Assembly (NCBI RefSeq): GCF_947502995.1
Contig: NZ_CANNBW010000003.1
Location: forward strand, 1 to 64,000
Direction of reading: 5' to 3'
Source of the DNA: an uncultured Tenacibaculum sp.
Lineage (GTDB): Bacteria; Bacteroidota; Bacteroidia; Flavobacteriales; Flavobacteriaceae
DNA length: 64,000 bases
In this document: piece by piece, positions 1 through 9,321 of the stretch
Numbering within the stretch: position 1 is the stretch's first letter
Layout: each line of letters starts with the position of its first letter
The notes under the pieces: generated by a model
Told to the model about the DNA's origin: nothing
Seen by the model: only the letters and a program-made list of their open reading frames with translations
Database searches by the model: none
Translations under genes and position numbers: made by a program

Positions 1-10
1 TTTGCGGGTG

Positions 11-41
11 CAAAACTACACACTCTTTTTAATCTACACAA
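11..41 (-). promoter_or_regulatory. Strong promoter pointing left out of the window
   Basis: On the minus strand a TTG (plus-strand CAA at 39-41) is followed after 20 nt by TAGTTTTG (plus strand 11-18). This is a full match to the Bacteroidota sigma-A consensus TTG-N19-ish-TAnnTTTG. The transcript starts about at the window edge, so the gene it drives lies outside and cannot be named. Confidence 0.65.
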
Positions 42-133
42 ACTTTTAAAACAAAAAAATGAAAAAAAATCGCAATAAAAAAACAACTATCAAATAGTCA
101 ATACTTTGTATTCAAAATAAAAATTTATTGAAA

Positions 134-1246
134 TTAAATATTCTTACTTTTCATTCCGAATAAAATACGGACAAACTTAAAAGGACGTATTAAAAACACA
201 TAACAAAACAGTATTAAAAGAAAAGAACTTATTAATAATAGAACTATTTTAGTTGCAATAGACAGGTTTATTTTCACAATATAGTAAGCTAAAACAACAA
301 TGATAGTTTGATGAAGCATATAAAATGGGTAAATTCCTTCATTAAGTTTCACTAGTAAGTTACTTTTTTTACTAAGTAATACTTGACTATATCCTAATAT
401 AGTTATAATCATAGACCAAGATAATAAAGCACAAACGAGATACCACAATCTCCATCTATTAGATAAAGTAACATAAGGCTTTATAAATTCACTAGGTAAA
501 AAGTAATATGCATAAAATAATAATGAGAAAAGTATAGTGAGTTTGAAGTTTAGTTTTCTTTTATTCAATAATAAATTCCATAATTGATCTACATTAGAAA
601 TTAGAATGCCACTGAAAAAAAAGAAACCAAAGTAAAATGTAGTAGATAGATTAAAAAAACTTTTAGAATCACTTGGGAAAAACTCTTTTGTTATTATTCT
701 AACAGCAATCAAAAATATAACCCAAAACATTATACCATACTTATCAGTTTTAACTCTTATCCATTTTTTAAAGTTTTTACTCTTACTGGATTTTATAAAA
801 ACCACGAAAGGAATAAAAAAAATCGACATCAATAAAAGATTTTCGATAAACCATAAATGATTAACTTTTAGTTTTGATACTAAAACAGGGTAAGAAGAAA
901 AGTAATTTTTATATTTTGAAATGCTTTCAAAAAACGTTTGAGGTGGTATTAAAAATAAAACTCCAAAGACTAAAGGAATTAAAAGCCTAAACATTCTTTC
1001 TTTTATAAAAGAAATCCAATTTCTCTTTGAAAAAGCAAATACAGTTCCTACTCCTGAGATAAAAAATAAAAGAGGTAATCTGAATTGTTCAAAATACACC
1101 ATAATGTCATCTAACAATTTACTATAAGTATTATTCATAATATGGAAATTATCTCCATTGAAAGGCATTAGAACGTGATGAAGAAAAACTGCAAAAACAG
1201 AAATAACTCGTAACCAATCTAAATCGTATCGTCTTTGTTTTATCAT
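134..1246 (-). CDS. Membrane acyltransferase, acyltransferase-3 family
   Basis: A 370-residue polytopic inner-membrane protein with about ten hydrophobic segments. The N-terminus has the hallmark of acyltransferase-3 (OafA/OpgC-like) proteins: RYDLDWLR followed by a His pair at residues 23-24 in the first helix, then the FFISG motif of the next helix near residue 62. Family members move acetyl or other acyl groups onto extracytoplasmic carbohydrates; the acceptor here cannot be read from sequence. It lies about 100 nt downstream of the LytTR regulator on the same strand. A box TAGTTTCG (plus strand 1269-1276) suggests it also has its own promoter. Family call is firm, substrate unknown. Confidence 0.85.
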   Translation of the reverse strand: MIKQRRYDLDWLRVISVFAVFLHHVLMPFNGDNFHIMNNTYSKLLDDIMVYFEQFRLPLLFFISGVGTVFAFSKRNWISFIKERMFRLLIPLVFGVLFLIPPQTFFESISKYKNYFSSYPVLVSKLKVNHLWFIENLLLMSIFFIPFVVFIKSSKSKNFKKWIRVKTDKYGIMFWVIFLIAVRIITKEFFPSDSKSFFNLSTTFYFGFFFFSGILISNVDQLWNLLLNKRKLNFKLTILFSLLFYAYYFLPSEFIKPYVTLSNRWRLWYLVCALLSWSMIITILGYSQVLLSKKSNLLVKLNEGIYPFYMLHQTIIVVLAYYIVKINLSIATKIVLLLISSFLLILFCYVFLIRPFKFVRILFGMKSKNI

Positions 1247-1348
1247 TATTAGTCGTTTAATTTTTGCACGAAACTAATTTCAAGAAAATGATTGTTGATT
1301 AATTATTAGGAGTTTGGGACGAGTAACATAATAAATGTTATCAATAAC

Positions 1349-2200
1349 TTATAGATTATGATTTTTAAACTTGTATTCGAATTCGGGTATTAATTTTCTT
1401 GACACGGGTATATGATCTTTATCATTAATCCAAAGTTGTAAACCTTGAGAATTACCTGTTACTTTTATTATAACTTTTAGGTTAATGATATATGATCTGT
1501 GAACACGGCAAATATTAGCACAATCAGACAATTGCTCTTCGAAACTTTTAATTGTGATCCTTTTTAATAACACTTGATTATCTTCTAGAGAGATTTCTAG
1601 ATAATTTTTATCTGATTTAGCATAAAGAAAACTATTCAGATTAAGAGAAAAATCATCTGATATGACCTGAGTTTTTATTTCAATATGTTTCTCAACTTTA
1701 TTTAGAGTTGCATTTAAAGTTGAATCTAAATCTTTACCTTTCTTTATATAGATATTTTTTAGTCTTTCAATATTGATTGATGTTATAACAAAAATTAAGA
1801 GTCCGCCTACTAAAATAGTATTCCTAATTTCTTCAACTAAATATTTAGATGACCAGTTATCTTCTTTTAAATAAATAAGATCTCTGATTAAAAACTGAGA
1901 AACTCCAATAATTAATAAAACTAGAAAGAGAAAAGAAAATTCATTTTTAAGTTTCCAATCATTCTTATTATCTCTAAAAACATTCAACACAAAAACTGAA
2001 GACATAAAAACAATGAATGATACTACTGAGTGAATAATTGATATAAACAAAAAACTAAACTTTAATTCTTTATAATTTACTTCAAAAGGTTCGAATAAAA
2101 TTGAAAATAAAGTAGACAGAATAAAAACTAGTATTGAAATTATGATAGAAGTTTTTATATCATAATAGAATGGATAAGAAAGGTTGAAATATTTCCTCAT
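1349..2200 (-). CDS. Membrane-anchored LytTR-family DNA-binding regulator
   Basis: 283 residues. The first 145 or so hold four hydrophobic segments (about 17-37, 48-73, 88-107, 128-142), so the protein is anchored in the inner membrane. A cytoplasmic linker leads to a LytTR DNA-binding domain at about 180-280, with the typical VHRSYIINL motif at 233-241 and PVSRK at 265-269. It is not a response regulator, since there is no receiver domain. This membrane-plus-LytTR layout is common in Bacteroidota; the signal is unknown. It sits directly behind the terminator of the ribosomal operon and may control itself or the acyltransferase downstream. Its start region follows the terminator U-tract closely. 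Confidence 0.85.
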   Translation of the reverse strand: MRKYFNLSYPFYYDIKTSIIISILVFILSTLFSILFEPFEVNYKELKFSFLFISIIHSVVSFIVFMSSVFVLNVFRDNKNDWKLKNEFSFLFLVLLIIGVSQFLIRDLIYLKEDNWSSKYLVEEIRNTILVGGLLIFVITSINIERLKNIYIKKGKDLDSTLNATLNKVEKHIEIKTQVISDDFSLNLNSFLYAKSDKNYLEISLEDNQVLLKRITIKSFEEQLSDCANICRVHRSYIINLKVIIKVTGNSQGLQLWINDKDHIPVSRKLIPEFEYKFKNHNL

Positions 2201-2217
2201 TATTTTTCACGCAAAAT

Positions 2218-2258
2218 AAAAAAAGGCACACAAACTTAAATAAGTTGTGCACCTTTTT
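2218..2258 (-). terminator. Terminator closing the ribosomal protein operon after rpsN
   Basis: On the minus strand a stem starting GGTGCACAACTTA pairs with TAAGTTTGTGTGCC (one bulge, two wobbles), with a 2-nt AT apex, and is followed by a run of seven T. It begins 23 nt after the rpsN stop codon. Confidence 0.85.
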
Positions 2259-2280
2259 ATTATTTAATAAACTGATAATT

Positions 2281-2550
2281 CTACCAGCTTGCTTTTTTTA
2301 CACCAGGAATTAAACCTTGGTTAGCCATTTCACGGAAAGTAACACGTGAAATACCAAACTGACGCATATATCCTTTTGGACGTCCAGTTAATTTACAACG
2401 ATTGTGCATTCTAACTGGTGAAGCGTTCTTAGGTAACTTTTGTAATGCTTCATAATCTCCAGCTTCTTTTAAAGCTTTTCTTTTTTCAGCATACTTAGCT
2501 ACAGTTTTAGCTCTTTTACGCTCACGCGCTTTCATTGATTCTTTAGCCAT
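2281..2550 (-). CDS. rpsN: 30S ribosomal protein S14
   Basis: 89 residues, the usual length of the long, zinc-free S14 type: the CxxC pairs of the short zinc form are absent, and a single Cys sits in [16 protein letters not shown] at about 51-66. S14 is a late-assembling protein of the 30S head. It follows rplE by 3 nt. It is the last gene of the operon here: a terminator follows at once, and rpsH, which normally comes next, is missing. Confidence 0.98.
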   Translation of the reverse strand: MAKESMKARERKRAKTVAKYAEKRKALKEAGDYEALQKLPKNASPVRMHNRCKLTGRPKGYMRQFGISRVTFREMANQGLIPGVKKASW

Positions 2551-2553
2551 CTT

Positions 2554-3105
2554 TTAATTCTTTTTAAATGGTAAACCTAATTCTCCTAATAATGATTTAG
2601 CTTCTTTATCAGTTTGTGCAGATGTTACAAAAGTAATATCCATACCACTAATTTTCTTCACTTGATCAATATTAATCTCTGGGTAGATGATTTGCTCAGT
2701 AATACCTAAATTGTAATTACCTCTACCATCAAAACCATTTGCTTTAATTCCATCGAAATCTCTTACACGAGGTAAAGATGCAGTAACTAAACGATCTAAA
2801 AATTCGTACATGATATCTCCTCTTAACGTAACTTTAGCACCGATTGGCATACCTTTACGTAATTTGAAGTTTGCAACGTCTTTTTTAGAAACAGTTGGAA
2901 CTGCTTTTTGACCTGTTATTGAAGTTAATTCTTCAATTGCATAATCAATTAATTTCTTATCAGCAATAGCAGCACCTACACCTTTACTTACAACTATCTT
3001 TTGTAATTTAGGCACCTGCATTACGTTTTTATATCCGAACTCATCAGTTAGAGCTTTTATCACTCTAGCTTTGTATTCCTCTTTTAATCTTGGTACGTAA
3101 CTCAT
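2554..3105 (-). CDS. rplE: 50S ribosomal protein L5
   Basis: 183 residues, full length. L5 binds 5S rRNA in the central protuberance and contacts the P-site tRNA. The conserved blocks are visible: [12 protein letters not shown] near the N-terminus, the [15 protein letters not shown] loop in the middle and [13 protein letters not shown] towards the C-terminus. It starts 2 nt after the rplX stop, consistent with translational coupling inside the operon. Confidence 0.98.
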   Translation of the reverse strand: MSYVPRLKEEYKARVIKALTDEFGYKNVMQVPKLQKIVVSKGVGAAIADKKLIDYAIEELTSITGQKAVPTVSKKDVANFKLRKGMPIGAKVTLRGDIMYEFLDRLVTASLPRVRDFDGIKANGFDGRGNYNLGITEQIIYPEINIDQVKKISGMDITFVTSAQTDKEAKSLLGELGLPFKKN

Positions 3106-3107
3106 GA

Positions 3108-3416
3108 TTATATTGCTTTTTTAGTTTTTTTAGAGATTCTAGTTTTAGTATCTCCTTCAACTTTATAACCTACCCTTACAGTTTCACCGTTCTCAACTAA
3201 AGCAACGTTTGAAATATGTAATGGAGCTTCTTGTTTTACGATACCTCCTTGAGGGTTAGCAGCGTTTGGTTTAGTATGCTTAGAAACCATATTTACACCT
3301 TCTACTACTACTCTATCTTTATCTTTTAAGATACGTAAAACTTTTCCTTCAGATCCTTTGTGATCTCCTGCGATAACTTTAACAGTATCTCCTGATTTAA
3401 TTTTAAATTTCTTCAT
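3108..3416 (-). CDS. rplX: 50S ribosomal protein L24
   Basis: 102 residues. An N-terminal KOW motif, [20 protein letters not shown] (about 4-23), and the following [12 protein letters not shown] block identify L24, one of the proteins that start 50S assembly at the 5' end of 23S rRNA. It lies 14 nt downstream of rplN and 2 nt before rplE in the standard gene order. Confidence 0.98.
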   Translation of the reverse strand: MKKFKIKSGDTVKVIAGDHKGSEGKVLRILKDKDRVVVEGVNMVSKHTKPNAANPQGGIVKQEAPLHISNVALVENGETVRVGYKVEGDTKTRISKKTKKAI

Positions 3417-3430
3417 CTTAAAATCTGATT

Positions 3431-3799
3431 TTATAACACCTCAGGTGCTAATGATACTATTTTCATAAATTGTTTCTCACGTAATTCACGAGCCACAGGA
3501 CCGAATACACGTGTTCCTCTCATTTCCTCAGAAGGATTTAAAAGTACACAAGCATTGTCATCAAATCTGATATATGATCCGTCTTTACGTCTAACTTCTT
3601 TCTTAGTACGAACAACAACTGCACGAGAAACTTGTCCTTTCTTTACAGTTCCGTTTGGAGTTGCAGACTTAACAGTAACAACTATTTTATCTCCAACGCT
3701 AGCGTAACGCTTTTTTGTTCCTCCTAAAACTCTAATCACTAAAACCTCTTTAGCTCCAGTGTTGTCTGCTACTTTTAATCTTGATTCTGTTTGTAACAT
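3431..3799 (-). CDS. rplN: 50S ribosomal protein L14
   Basis: 122 residues, the standard length. The signature [18 protein letters not shown] is near residues 10-27 and [10 protein letters not shown] near the C-terminus. L14 sits on the subunit interface and forms an intersubunit bridge to 16S rRNA. A single base separates it from rpsQ upstream, typical of this tightly packed operon. Confidence 0.98.
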   Translation of the reverse strand: MLQTESRLKVADNTGAKEVLVIRVLGGTKKRYASVGDKIVVTVKSATPNGTVKKGQVSRAVVVRTKKEVRRKDGSYIRFDDNACVLLNPSEEMRGTRVFGPVARELREKQFMKIVSLAPEVL

Positions 3800-3800
3800 A

Positions 3801-4058
3801 TTATTTAGCTCTTTCTAGGATTTCTACTAATCTCCAACGCTTAGATTTACTTAATGGACGAGTTTCCATTATTTTAACTGTATCTCCAATGTTGCAATCG
3901 TTATTCTCGTCATGTGCAACGTACTTCTTAGTCTTTAATACGAACTTTCCGTACATTGGGTGCTTTACTCTTTTTACCTCGCTAACTACGATAGACTTCT
4001 CCATCTTGTTGCTAGATACTACACCTATTCTCTCTTTTCTAAGATTTCTTTTTTCCAT
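3801..4058 (-). CDS. rpsQ: 30S ribosomal protein S17
   Basis: 85 residues, an OB-fold primary 16S rRNA binder. The [14 protein letters not shown] block near residues 12-25 and the central HPMYGKFV are typical; the C-terminal part has the family motif [16 protein letters not shown]. It lies 19 nt downstream of rpmC. An open frame on the opposite strand over this gene is only a shadow. Confidence 0.98.
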   Translation of the reverse strand: MEKRNLRKERIGVVSSNKMEKSIVVSEVKRVKHPMYGKFVLKTKKYVAHDENNDCNIGDTVKIMETRPLSKSKRWRLVEILERAK

Positions 4059-4077
4059 CTTTAAAACTGACTAGAAT

Positions 4078-4269
4078 TTATTGTAATTCTCTTTTAGTTA
4101 ACTCTGTAGCAATTCTTGCTACAGTTCTTCTTAAGGTTTTTAACTGCAAAGGATTTTCCAATGGAGTTATAGCGTGAGCCATCTTAAGATCAGTATAGTT
4201 TTTCTTCAACGCTCCAAGCTTACCTTGTAAGTCAGCTGTTGATAATTCTTTTACTTCTGATTGTTTCAT
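4078..4269 (-). CDS. rpmC: 50S ribosomal protein L29
   Basis: 63 residues, two long helices. L29 sits beside L23 at the peptide exit tunnel, the docking area for trigger factor and SRP. The LRRTVARIATELTKREL stretch at the C-terminus matches the family signature. Position between rplP and rpsQ is the conserved one. Confidence 0.97.
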   Translation of the reverse strand: MKQSEVKELSTADLQGKLGALKKNYTDLKMAHAITPLENPLQLKTLRRTVARIATELTKRELQ

Positions 4270-4281
4270 GATATATTAGAA

Positions 4282-4713
4282 TTAAGCGTTATAATCAAAA
4301 TCTCTTGCAATGATAAACTTTGTTTTCACTGGAAGTTTTTGTGCAGCTAAACGTAATGCTTCTTTAGCTACTTCCATTGGTACTCCACCAACTTCAAATA
4401 ATATTCTTCCTGGCTTAACAACAGCAACAAAATGATCAGGTGCACCTTTACCTTTACCCATACGTACCTCTAACGGTTTCTTTGTTATTGGCTTGTCTGG
4501 GAAAATTTTAATCCAAAGTTGTCCCTCTCTTTTCATGTAACGAGTTGCCGCGATACGAGCAGCTTCTATTTGACGAGAAGTAAGTAAGTTCTGGTCTAAG
4601 GATTTAATACCAAACATTCCGTTTGATAATTGAGTTCCTCTTCCAGAGTTTCCACTCATATTACCTTTACCCTTCTGAACTCTACGAAATTTTACTCTTT
4701 TTGGCTGTAACAT
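4282..4713 (-). CDS. rplP: 50S ribosomal protein L16
   Basis: 143 residues. The N-terminus [16 protein letters not shown], the middle [15 protein letters not shown] and the glycine-rich [18 protein letters not shown] loop are diagnostic. L16 lies near the A and P sites and helps position tRNA in the peptidyl transferase centre. It is 12 nt upstream of rpmC and 19 nt downstream of rpsC. Confidence 0.98.
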   Translation of the reverse strand: MLQPKRVKFRRVQKGKGNMSGNSGRGTQLSNGMFGIKSLDQNLLTSRQIEAARIAATRYMKREGQLWIKIFPDKPITKKPLEVRMGKGKGAPDHFVAVVKPGRILFEVGGVPMEVAKEALRLAAQKLPVKTKFIIARDFDYNA

Positions 4714-4732
4714 CTCAAATTTCTTTTAAAAA

Positions 4733-5455
4733 TTATTTTCTTCTGCGAGGTTGACGTCTACCACCTCCACCTTTGTTATTTGAATTACCTTTTTGCTTAG
4801 ATAATCCAACTAACGGAGATAATTCACGTTTTCCATAAACCTCACCTTTCATGATCCATACTTTCACACCGATTCTTCCGTATGTAGTATGTGCTTCAAC
4901 AAGTGAATAATCGATATCTGCTCTAAAAGTAGATAAAGGAATTCTTCCTTCTTTATAGTGTTCAGAACGCGCCATTTCAGCTCCGTTTAAACGACCAGAA
5001 AGTTGTACTTTAATACCTTCTGCGTTCATACGTATTGCAGCCGCGATAGCCATTTTAGTAGCACGCTTATATGAAATTCTATTTTCGATTTGACGAGCAA
5101 TACTAGCTGCAACTAAGTTTGCATCTAATTCTGGACGCTTAATTTCGAAAATGTTAATTTGAACTTCTTTTCCTGTAATCTTCTTAAGCTCTTCTTTTAA
5201 CTTGTCTACCTCTTGACCTCCTTTACCGATAATGATACCAGGACGTGCAGTTGTGATAGTAACGGTTACAAGCTTTAAAGTACGCTCGATGATGATACGA
5301 GAAACACTTGCTTTAGATAATCTGGCTTTTAAATACCTTCTTATCTTATCATCTTCAGCAATTTTATCACCGTAGTCATTTCCACCATACCAGTTAGATT
5401 CCCATCCTCTGATGATTCCTAAACGATTTCCTATTGGATTTGTTTTTTGTCCCAT
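4733..5455 (-). CDS. rpsC: 30S ribosomal protein S3
   Basis: 240 residues. It has an N-terminal type II KH domain with [11 protein letters not shown] (about 74-84) and the C-terminal S3 domain with [20 protein letters not shown]3 lines the mRNA entry channel and contributes to the ribosomal helicase activity. The tail (about 220-240) is rich in G, R and N, a common flavobacterial extension. It sits in the conserved order between rplV and rplP. Confidence 0.98.
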   Translation of the reverse strand: MGQKTNPIGNRLGIIRGWESNWYGGNDYGDKIAEDDKIRRYLKARLSKASVSRIIIERTLKLVTVTITTARPGIIIGKGGQEVDKLKEELKKITGKEVQINIFEIKRPELDANLVAASIARQIENRISYKRATKMAIAAAIRMNAEGIKVQLSGRLNGAEMARSEHYKEGRIPLSTFRADIDYSLVEAHTTYGRIGVKVWIMKGEVYGKRELSPLVGLSKQKGNSNNKGGGGRRQPRRRK

Positions 5456-5467
5456 TTCTACTAATGA

Positions 5468-5872
5468 TTAATTACTGTTATTTTTAGTTCCTAACTCTAA
5501 AGTTACGTGATTAGAACGCTTACGAATTCTGTGAGCACGTCCTTGTGGAGCTGGTCTTAATCTTTTTAACATTCCTGCGCTATCTACATAAATAGACTTC
5601 ACAAATAATCCAGCATCTTCGATACTAGCATCTTCATTCTTCGCTTGCCAGTTAGCAATTGCAGATAATAATAACTTTTCTAAGTTACGAGATGCTTCTT
5701 TTGGACTGAATTTTAAGATTTGTAAAGCTTTTTCAACTTCTACTCCTCTTACTTGATCCGCTACTAAACGCATTTTTCTTGGTGACGTAGGACAGTTAGT
5801 AAGCTTAGCAAAAGCTCTTTGCTTTTTAGCTTCTTTTAACTGCGTTGCCATGTTTTTTTTACGACTTCCCAT
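5468..5872 (-). CDS. rplV: 50S ribosomal protein L22
   Basis: 134 residues. It carries the conserved [15 protein letters not shown] block (about 29-43) and a C-terminal [21 protein letters not shown] strand-loop-strand, the hairpin that lines the exit tunnel. An internal Met at residue 8 is an alternative start, but the N-terminal MGSRKK matches relatives and the spacing to rpsS (9 nt) fits. Confidence 0.97.
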   Translation of the reverse strand: MGSRKKNMATQLKEAKKQRAFAKLTNCPTSPRKMRLVADQVRGVEVEKALQILKFSPKEASRNLEKLLLSAIANWQAKNEDASIEDAGLFVKSIYVDSAGMLKRLRPAPQGRAHRIRKRSNHVTLELGTKNNSN

Positions 5873-5881
5873 AATATCCTA

Positions 5882-6160
5882 CTATTTTTTTCCTTTATTT
5901 TTAGCACCAGCGTGTCCACGGAATGAACGTGTTGGTGAAAATTCGCCTAACTTATGACCTACCATGTTTTCAGTAACGTAAACAGGTACAAACTGACGTC
6001 CGTTATGAACAGCAATCGTTTGTCCAACAAAATCAGGAGTAATCATACTAGCTCTAGACCAAGTTTTGATTACAGATTTCTTACCTGATTCAACGTTAGC
6101 TAACACTTTTCTTTCTAATTTGTAGTGAACGTAAGGTCCTTTTTTTAATGATCTTGCCAT
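5882..6160 (-). CDS. rpsS: 30S ribosomal protein S19
   Basis: 92 residues. [12 protein letters not shown] at the N-terminus, [22 protein letters not shown] in the centre and [15 protein letters not shown] near the end are the family signatures. S19 is in the 30S head next to S13 and takes part in bridges to the 50S. It starts 6 nt after the rplB stop. Confidence 0.98.
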   Translation of the reverse strand: MARSLKKGPYVHYKLERKVLANVESGKKSVIKTWSRASMITPDFVGQTIAVHNGRQFVPVYVTENMVGHKLGEFSPTRSFRGHAGAKNKGKK

Positions 6161-6166
6161 GATTTA

Positions 6167-6991
6167 TTATTTCTTTCTACGTTCGATAATATACTTATTA
6201 CTAGCCTTAGTCTTAGATCTAGTCTTATATCCTTTAGCTGGGATACCGTTCTTAGATCTTGGATGTCCTCCAGAAGAACGTCCTTCACCACCTCCCATTG
6301 GGTGATCAACTGGGTTCTTTCTAACTGCATTAGTTCTTGGTCTTCTACCTAACCATCTAGATCTACCAGCTTTACCAGAAACGATTAACTGATGATCTGA
6401 ATTAGATACAACTCCAATAGTAGCTAAACAAGTTTGTAAGATTAATCTTGTTTCTCCAGAAGGTAACTTAACTGTAGCATATTTTCCGTCTCTTGCCATT
6501 AACTGAGCAAAAGATCCAGCAGAACGAGCCATAACAGCTCCTTGACCTGGACGTAATTCGATACAAGAAATAGTTGTTCCTAAAGGAATATCACTTAAGA
6601 ACATAGCGTTACCAACATCTGGTGTAGCTTCTTTTCCTGAAACGATAGTTTGTCCTACTTTTAATCCGTTTTGTGCAATCACATAACGCTTTTCTCCATC
6701 AGCATATTGAACTAACGCGATAAACGCTGTACGGTTTGGATCGTACTCAATAGTTAATACTGTTGCAGGATCGTTATATCTATTTCTTTTAAAATCGATA
6801 ATACGATATCTTCTCTTATGACCTCCACCTCTGTTAGGAGTAGTCATACGACCCTGATTGTTTCGACCTCCAGTTCTTTTTCTCGGTGCCAATAATGACT
6901 TTTCCGGCTTATCAGTAGTGATGGTGTCGAACCCATTCACAACTCTAAAACGCTGACCTGGTGTTATTGGTTTTAATTTTCTAACTGACAT
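6167..6991 (-). CDS. rplB: 50S ribosomal protein L2
   Basis: 274 residues, standard length. The C-terminal signature [19 protein letters not shown] contains the His that sits close to the peptidyl transferase centre. L2 is a primary 23S rRNA binder needed for subunit joining. It is 15 nt downstream of rplW. A 61-codon open frame inside its 3' part is a shadow. Confidence 0.98.
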   Translation of the reverse strand: MSVRKLKPITPGQRFRVVNGFDTITTDKPEKSLLAPRKRTGGRNNQGRMTTPNRGGGHKRRYRIIDFKRNRYNDPATVLTIEYDPNRTAFIALVQYADGEKRYVIAQNGLKVGQTIVSGKEATPDVGNAMFLSDIPLGTTISCIELRPGQGAVMARSAGSFAQLMARDGKYATVKLPSGETRLILQTCLATIGVVSNSDHQLIVSGKAGRSRWLGRRPRTNAVRKNPVDHPMGGGEGRSSGGHPRSKNGIPAKGYKTRSKTKASNKYIIERRKK

Positions 6992-7006
6992 TTGTCTTGC
7001 TTATTC

Positions 7007-7294
7007 TTATAGATTGTTATAAAAATCAATTTCGCCTTCTGCTAACTGAACAACCGCTTTTTTATAACCGCTTGTTAAACCAGAAACTAAACCTTTTTTA
7101 GTATACTTAGTTTTTCTTAATGCTGGGTGATTTAAAGTTCTCACCTTTTCAACTGTTACTCCGTAAGCAGCTTCAACAGCATCTTTGATTTGAATTTTGT
7201 TAGCTTTCTTGTTTACAACAAAAGTGTAACGATTGAATCTTTCGCTATCATTTGTTGCTTTTTCCGTAATAATAGGTTTTATTAAAATACTCAT
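7007..7294 (-). CDS. rplW: 50S ribosomal protein L23
   Basis: 95 residues. ILIKPIITEKATN at the N-terminus and YTFVVNKKANKIQIKDAVE in the centre are typical. L23 borders the tunnel exit and is the main docking site for trigger factor and SRP. Like many Bacteroidota L23 it is compact. Gaps of 11-15 nt to both neighbours indicate one transcript. Confidence 0.98.
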   Translation of the reverse strand: MSILIKPIITEKATNDSERFNRYTFVVNKKANKIQIKDAVEAAYGVTVEKVRTLNHPALRKTKYTKKGLVSGLTSGYKKAVVQLAEGEIDFYNNL

Positions 7295-7305
7295 ATCTGA
7301 AAATC

Positions 7306-7935
7306 CTATTTACTTAAGTTAGATTCAATTCCTTCTAAAGTACTTTCAGCAATAACTACTTTACCTGCGTTTAAAACATTGTAAGTATTTATTCCTGTAG
7401 CACTTACTACTTTAGAATTCTTTAAGTTACGAGATGATAAGTAAACATTTTTACTTTCAGTTCCTAACACGAATAAAGATTTTTTAGTATCTAATTCTAA
7501 AGCTTTTAATACATTAACAAATTCTTTAGTCTTTGGAGTTTCAAAATTGAAATCTTCAACTACTACTAAATTGCTATCTTTTGCTTGAATACTTAAAGCT
7601 GATTTACGAGCTAAACGCTTTAAGTTTTTGTTTAATTTGAAAGAATAATTTCTTGGTCTTGGTCCGAAGATACGTCCTCCACCTCTGAATACAGGAGACT
7701 TGATACTACCAGCACGAGCTGTACCTGTTCCTTTTTGTTTTTTAATCTTTCTTGTACTTCCAGCAATCTCACCTCTCTCTTTAGATTTGTGAGTACCTTG
7801 TCTTTGATTAGCCAAATATTGCTTTACATCTAAGTAAATTGCATGATCGTTTGGCTCTATTCCGAATACTTCGTTAGAAAGTTCAACTTTTCTACCAGTA
7901 TCTTTTCCTGTAATATCTAATACTGCTACCTTCAT
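7306..7935 (-). CDS. rplD: 50S ribosomal protein L4
   Basis: 209 residues. The tunnel-lining loop is visible as [27 protein letters not shown] (about 66-92), which I quote by its key residues GTARAGS and GGGRIFGP. In E. coli L4 also represses its own operon by acting on the leader RNA. A leader with attenuator features precedes rplC here, so the same role is possible but not shown. It overlaps rplC by one base. Confidence 0.98.
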   Translation of the reverse strand: MKVAVLDITGKDTGRKVELSNEVFGIEPNDHAIYLDVKQYLANQRQGTHKSKERGEIAGSTRKIKKQKGTGTARAGSIKSPVFRGGGRIFGPRPRNYSFKLNKNLKRLARKSALSIQAKDSNLVVVEDFNFETPKTKEFVNVLKALELDTKKSLFVLGTESKNVYLSSRNLKNSKVVSATGINTYNVLNAGKVVIAESTLEGIESNLSK

Positions 7936-8552
7936 TACTTCTCAATAATTACATAAGAGTTTTTATGACCTGGAATAGCACCTTTTATTACTAAAAGATT
8001 CTTTTCTGGAACCACTTTTAATACTCTTAAATTTTGAACTTTAACTTTTTCGCCTCCCATACGTCCTGCCATACGCATTCCTTTGAATACTCTTGCAGGA
8101 TAAGAAGCAGCACCAATAGAACCTGGCGCTCTTAAACGGTTATGTTGACCGTGAGTTGCTTGTCCAACACCACCAAATCCGTGACGTTTAACAACCCCTT
8201 GAAAACCTTTACCTTTAGAAGTCCCTGAAACATCCACGAACTCACCTTCAGCAAAGTGTTCTACTGTAATTGAGTCACCCAATTTAAACTCTCCTTCGAA
8301 ACCTTGGAACTCAACGACTTTTTTCTTAGCAACGGTACCAGCTTTTTGAAAGTGACCGTCTAAAGCTTTATTAGAGCTTTTTGCCTTTTTGTCATCGAAA
8401 CCAAGTTGTAAAGCATTGTAGCCATCAACCTCTTCGGTTCTGACTTGGGTAACTACGCAAGGACCTGCTTCGATCACAGTACATGGGATATTTTTCCCAT
8501 TCTCGTCGAATAAGCTGGTCATTCCGATTTTTTTTCCTATTAACCCAGACAT
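7935..8552 (-). CDS. rplC: 50S ribosomal protein L3
   Basis: 205 residues, first gene of the S10-type transcript in this genome. The start [19 protein letters not shown] and the [17 protein letters not shown] block identify L3, which reaches into the peptidyl transferase centre. At the site where E. coli L3 has the Gln methylated by PrmB, this protein reads [15 protein letters not shown], so that Gln is absent, as is usual outside proteobacteria. A 230-nt leader precedes it, with its own promoter and a terminator-like hairpin. Confidence 0.98.
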   Translation of the reverse strand: MSGLIGKKIGMTSLFDENGKNIPCTVIEAGPCVVTQVRTEEVDGYNALQLGFDDKKAKSSNKALDGHFQKAGTVAKKKVVEFQGFEGEFKLGDSITVEHFAEGEFVDVSGTSKGKGFQGVVKRHGFGGVGQATHGQHNRLRAPGSIGAASYPARVFKGMRMAGRMGGEKVKVQNLRVLKVVPEKNLLVIKGAIPGHKNSYVIIEK

Positions 8553-8652
8553 ATCTGTTAATTTTAAGACGATTAGATTTTTAATTTATCCAGCGCGTCT
8601 ATTCATAAATATTTATTTGAAACAAAAGTTTCTAGCCTTTAAAATTTCACTC

Positions 8653-8704
8653 AAAAAAAAAGAGCGTAAAACACGATTTTAGCTCTTAACTTATTGTGTT
8701 CTAC
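8653..8704 (-). promoter_or_regulatory. Attenuator-like leader hairpin of the rplC operon
   Basis: In the minus-strand RNA, AAGAGC-UAAAA pairs with UUUUA-C-GCUCUU (plus strand 8660-8687, one bulged base) and is followed by eight U (8653-8660), an intrinsic terminator placed about 100 nt before rplC. Just upstream, GUAGAACAC (plus strand 8696-8704) can instead pair over 9 bp, with one GU wobble, with GUGUUUUAC (8666-8674) inside that terminator. The two structures exclude each other. This is the usual layout of a transcription attenuator. Which ligand decides (L4 or another ribosomal protein) is not visible. Confidence 0.6.
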
Positions 8705-8783
8705 CGTTTTTCCTTCGCGAAACCCTCCGGACATGTTATCAAAATATTGTGTAAAAAACTGATTAACACTCAATTTCGGACTG

Positions 8784-8814
8784 CGAAAGTATAAAAAAAC
8801 AAACACATAACCAA
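8784..8814 (-). promoter_or_regulatory. Promoter of the rplC-rpsN operon
   Basis: Minus strand TTG (plus strand CAA at 8812-8814), 20 nt, then TACTTTCG (plus strand 8784-8791), matching TAnnTTTG in five of six fixed positions. It lies downstream of the rpsJ terminator and gives a leader of about 230 nt. Confidence 0.6.
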
Positions 8815-8954
8815 AATAATTTCAATTATTTAAATGATTTCATGATAGTTAGGCTCTCTTTTCTTTCATCATCTAATAACATCTCAATTTATATATTAAA
8901 ACAAATTTCATTGTTATCTAGTTAACTCTTTTCAATCAAATCTGTAATTACAAC

Positions 8955-8987
8955 AAAAAAGGCTTTTACAAAATTGTAAAAGCCTTT
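8955..8987 (-). terminator. Terminator after rpsJ
   Basis: Near-perfect inverted repeat AAAAGGCTTTTACAA / TTGTAAAAGCCTTTT. On the minus strand the stem is followed by a T-run. It starts 24 nt after the rpsJ stop codon and ends the rpsL-rpsG-fusA-rpsJ transcript. Confidence 0.85.
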
Positions 8988-9010
8988 TCTTTATTAAGCA
9001 CTAAATATAC

Positions 9011-9316
9011 TTATACTTTGATCTCTACCTCAACTCCACTAGGTAACTCAAGCTTCATTAAAGCATCAATAGTCTTAGAAGAAGAACTATAAATGTCTAA
9101 TAAACGCTTGTAAGCAGATAATTGAAATTGCTCTCTCGATTTTTTGTTTACGTGTGGTGAACGTAATACTGTAAAAATCTTTTTATGAGTTGGTAAAGGG
9201 ATTGGTCCATTTACTACCGCTCCTGTACTTTTTACTGTCTTAACGATTTTCTCAGCTGATTTATCAACTAAATTATAATCGTAAGATTTTAATTTTATTC
9301 TAATTTTTTGACTCAT
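9011..9316 (-). CDS. rpsJ: 30S ribosomal protein S10 (NusE)
   Basis: 101 residues. The [20 protein letters not shown] start and the [28 protein letters not shown] block (quoted by its key PLPT and SPHVNK motifs) are diagnostic. S10 is part of the 30S head and, as NusE, of the transcription antitermination complex. It is 5 nt downstream of fusA, so here it belongs to the str transcript rather than heading the S10 operon. Confidence 0.98.
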   Translation of the reverse strand: MSQKIRIKLKSYDYNLVDKSAEKIVKTVKSTGAVVNGPIPLPTHKKIFTVLRSPHVNKKSREQFQLSAYKRLLDIYSSSSKTIDALMKLELPSGVEVEIKV

Positions 9317-9321
9317 CTTAA

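Larger units (their letters stand above)
8553..9010 (-). other. Intergenic region rpsJ-rplC (458 bp): terminator, promoter, leader
   Basis: Reading along the minus strand from rpsJ, it holds the rpsJ terminator (8955-8987), then about 135 bp of AT-rich DNA in which I see nothing. The rplC promoter (8784-8814) and a leader of about 230 nt follow, with a terminator/antiterminator pair at 8653-8704. This splits what is often one str-S10 transcript into two. Confidence 0.75.

Noticed and set aside
3781-4074. A 97-codon plus-strand open frame across rpsQ
   Set aside because: It is antisense to a conserved ribosomal protein gene over nearly its full length and has no recognisable family.
6145-6330. 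A 61-codon minus-strand open frame inside rplB
   Set aside because: It lies in another frame of the rplB coding sequence and resembles no protein family.
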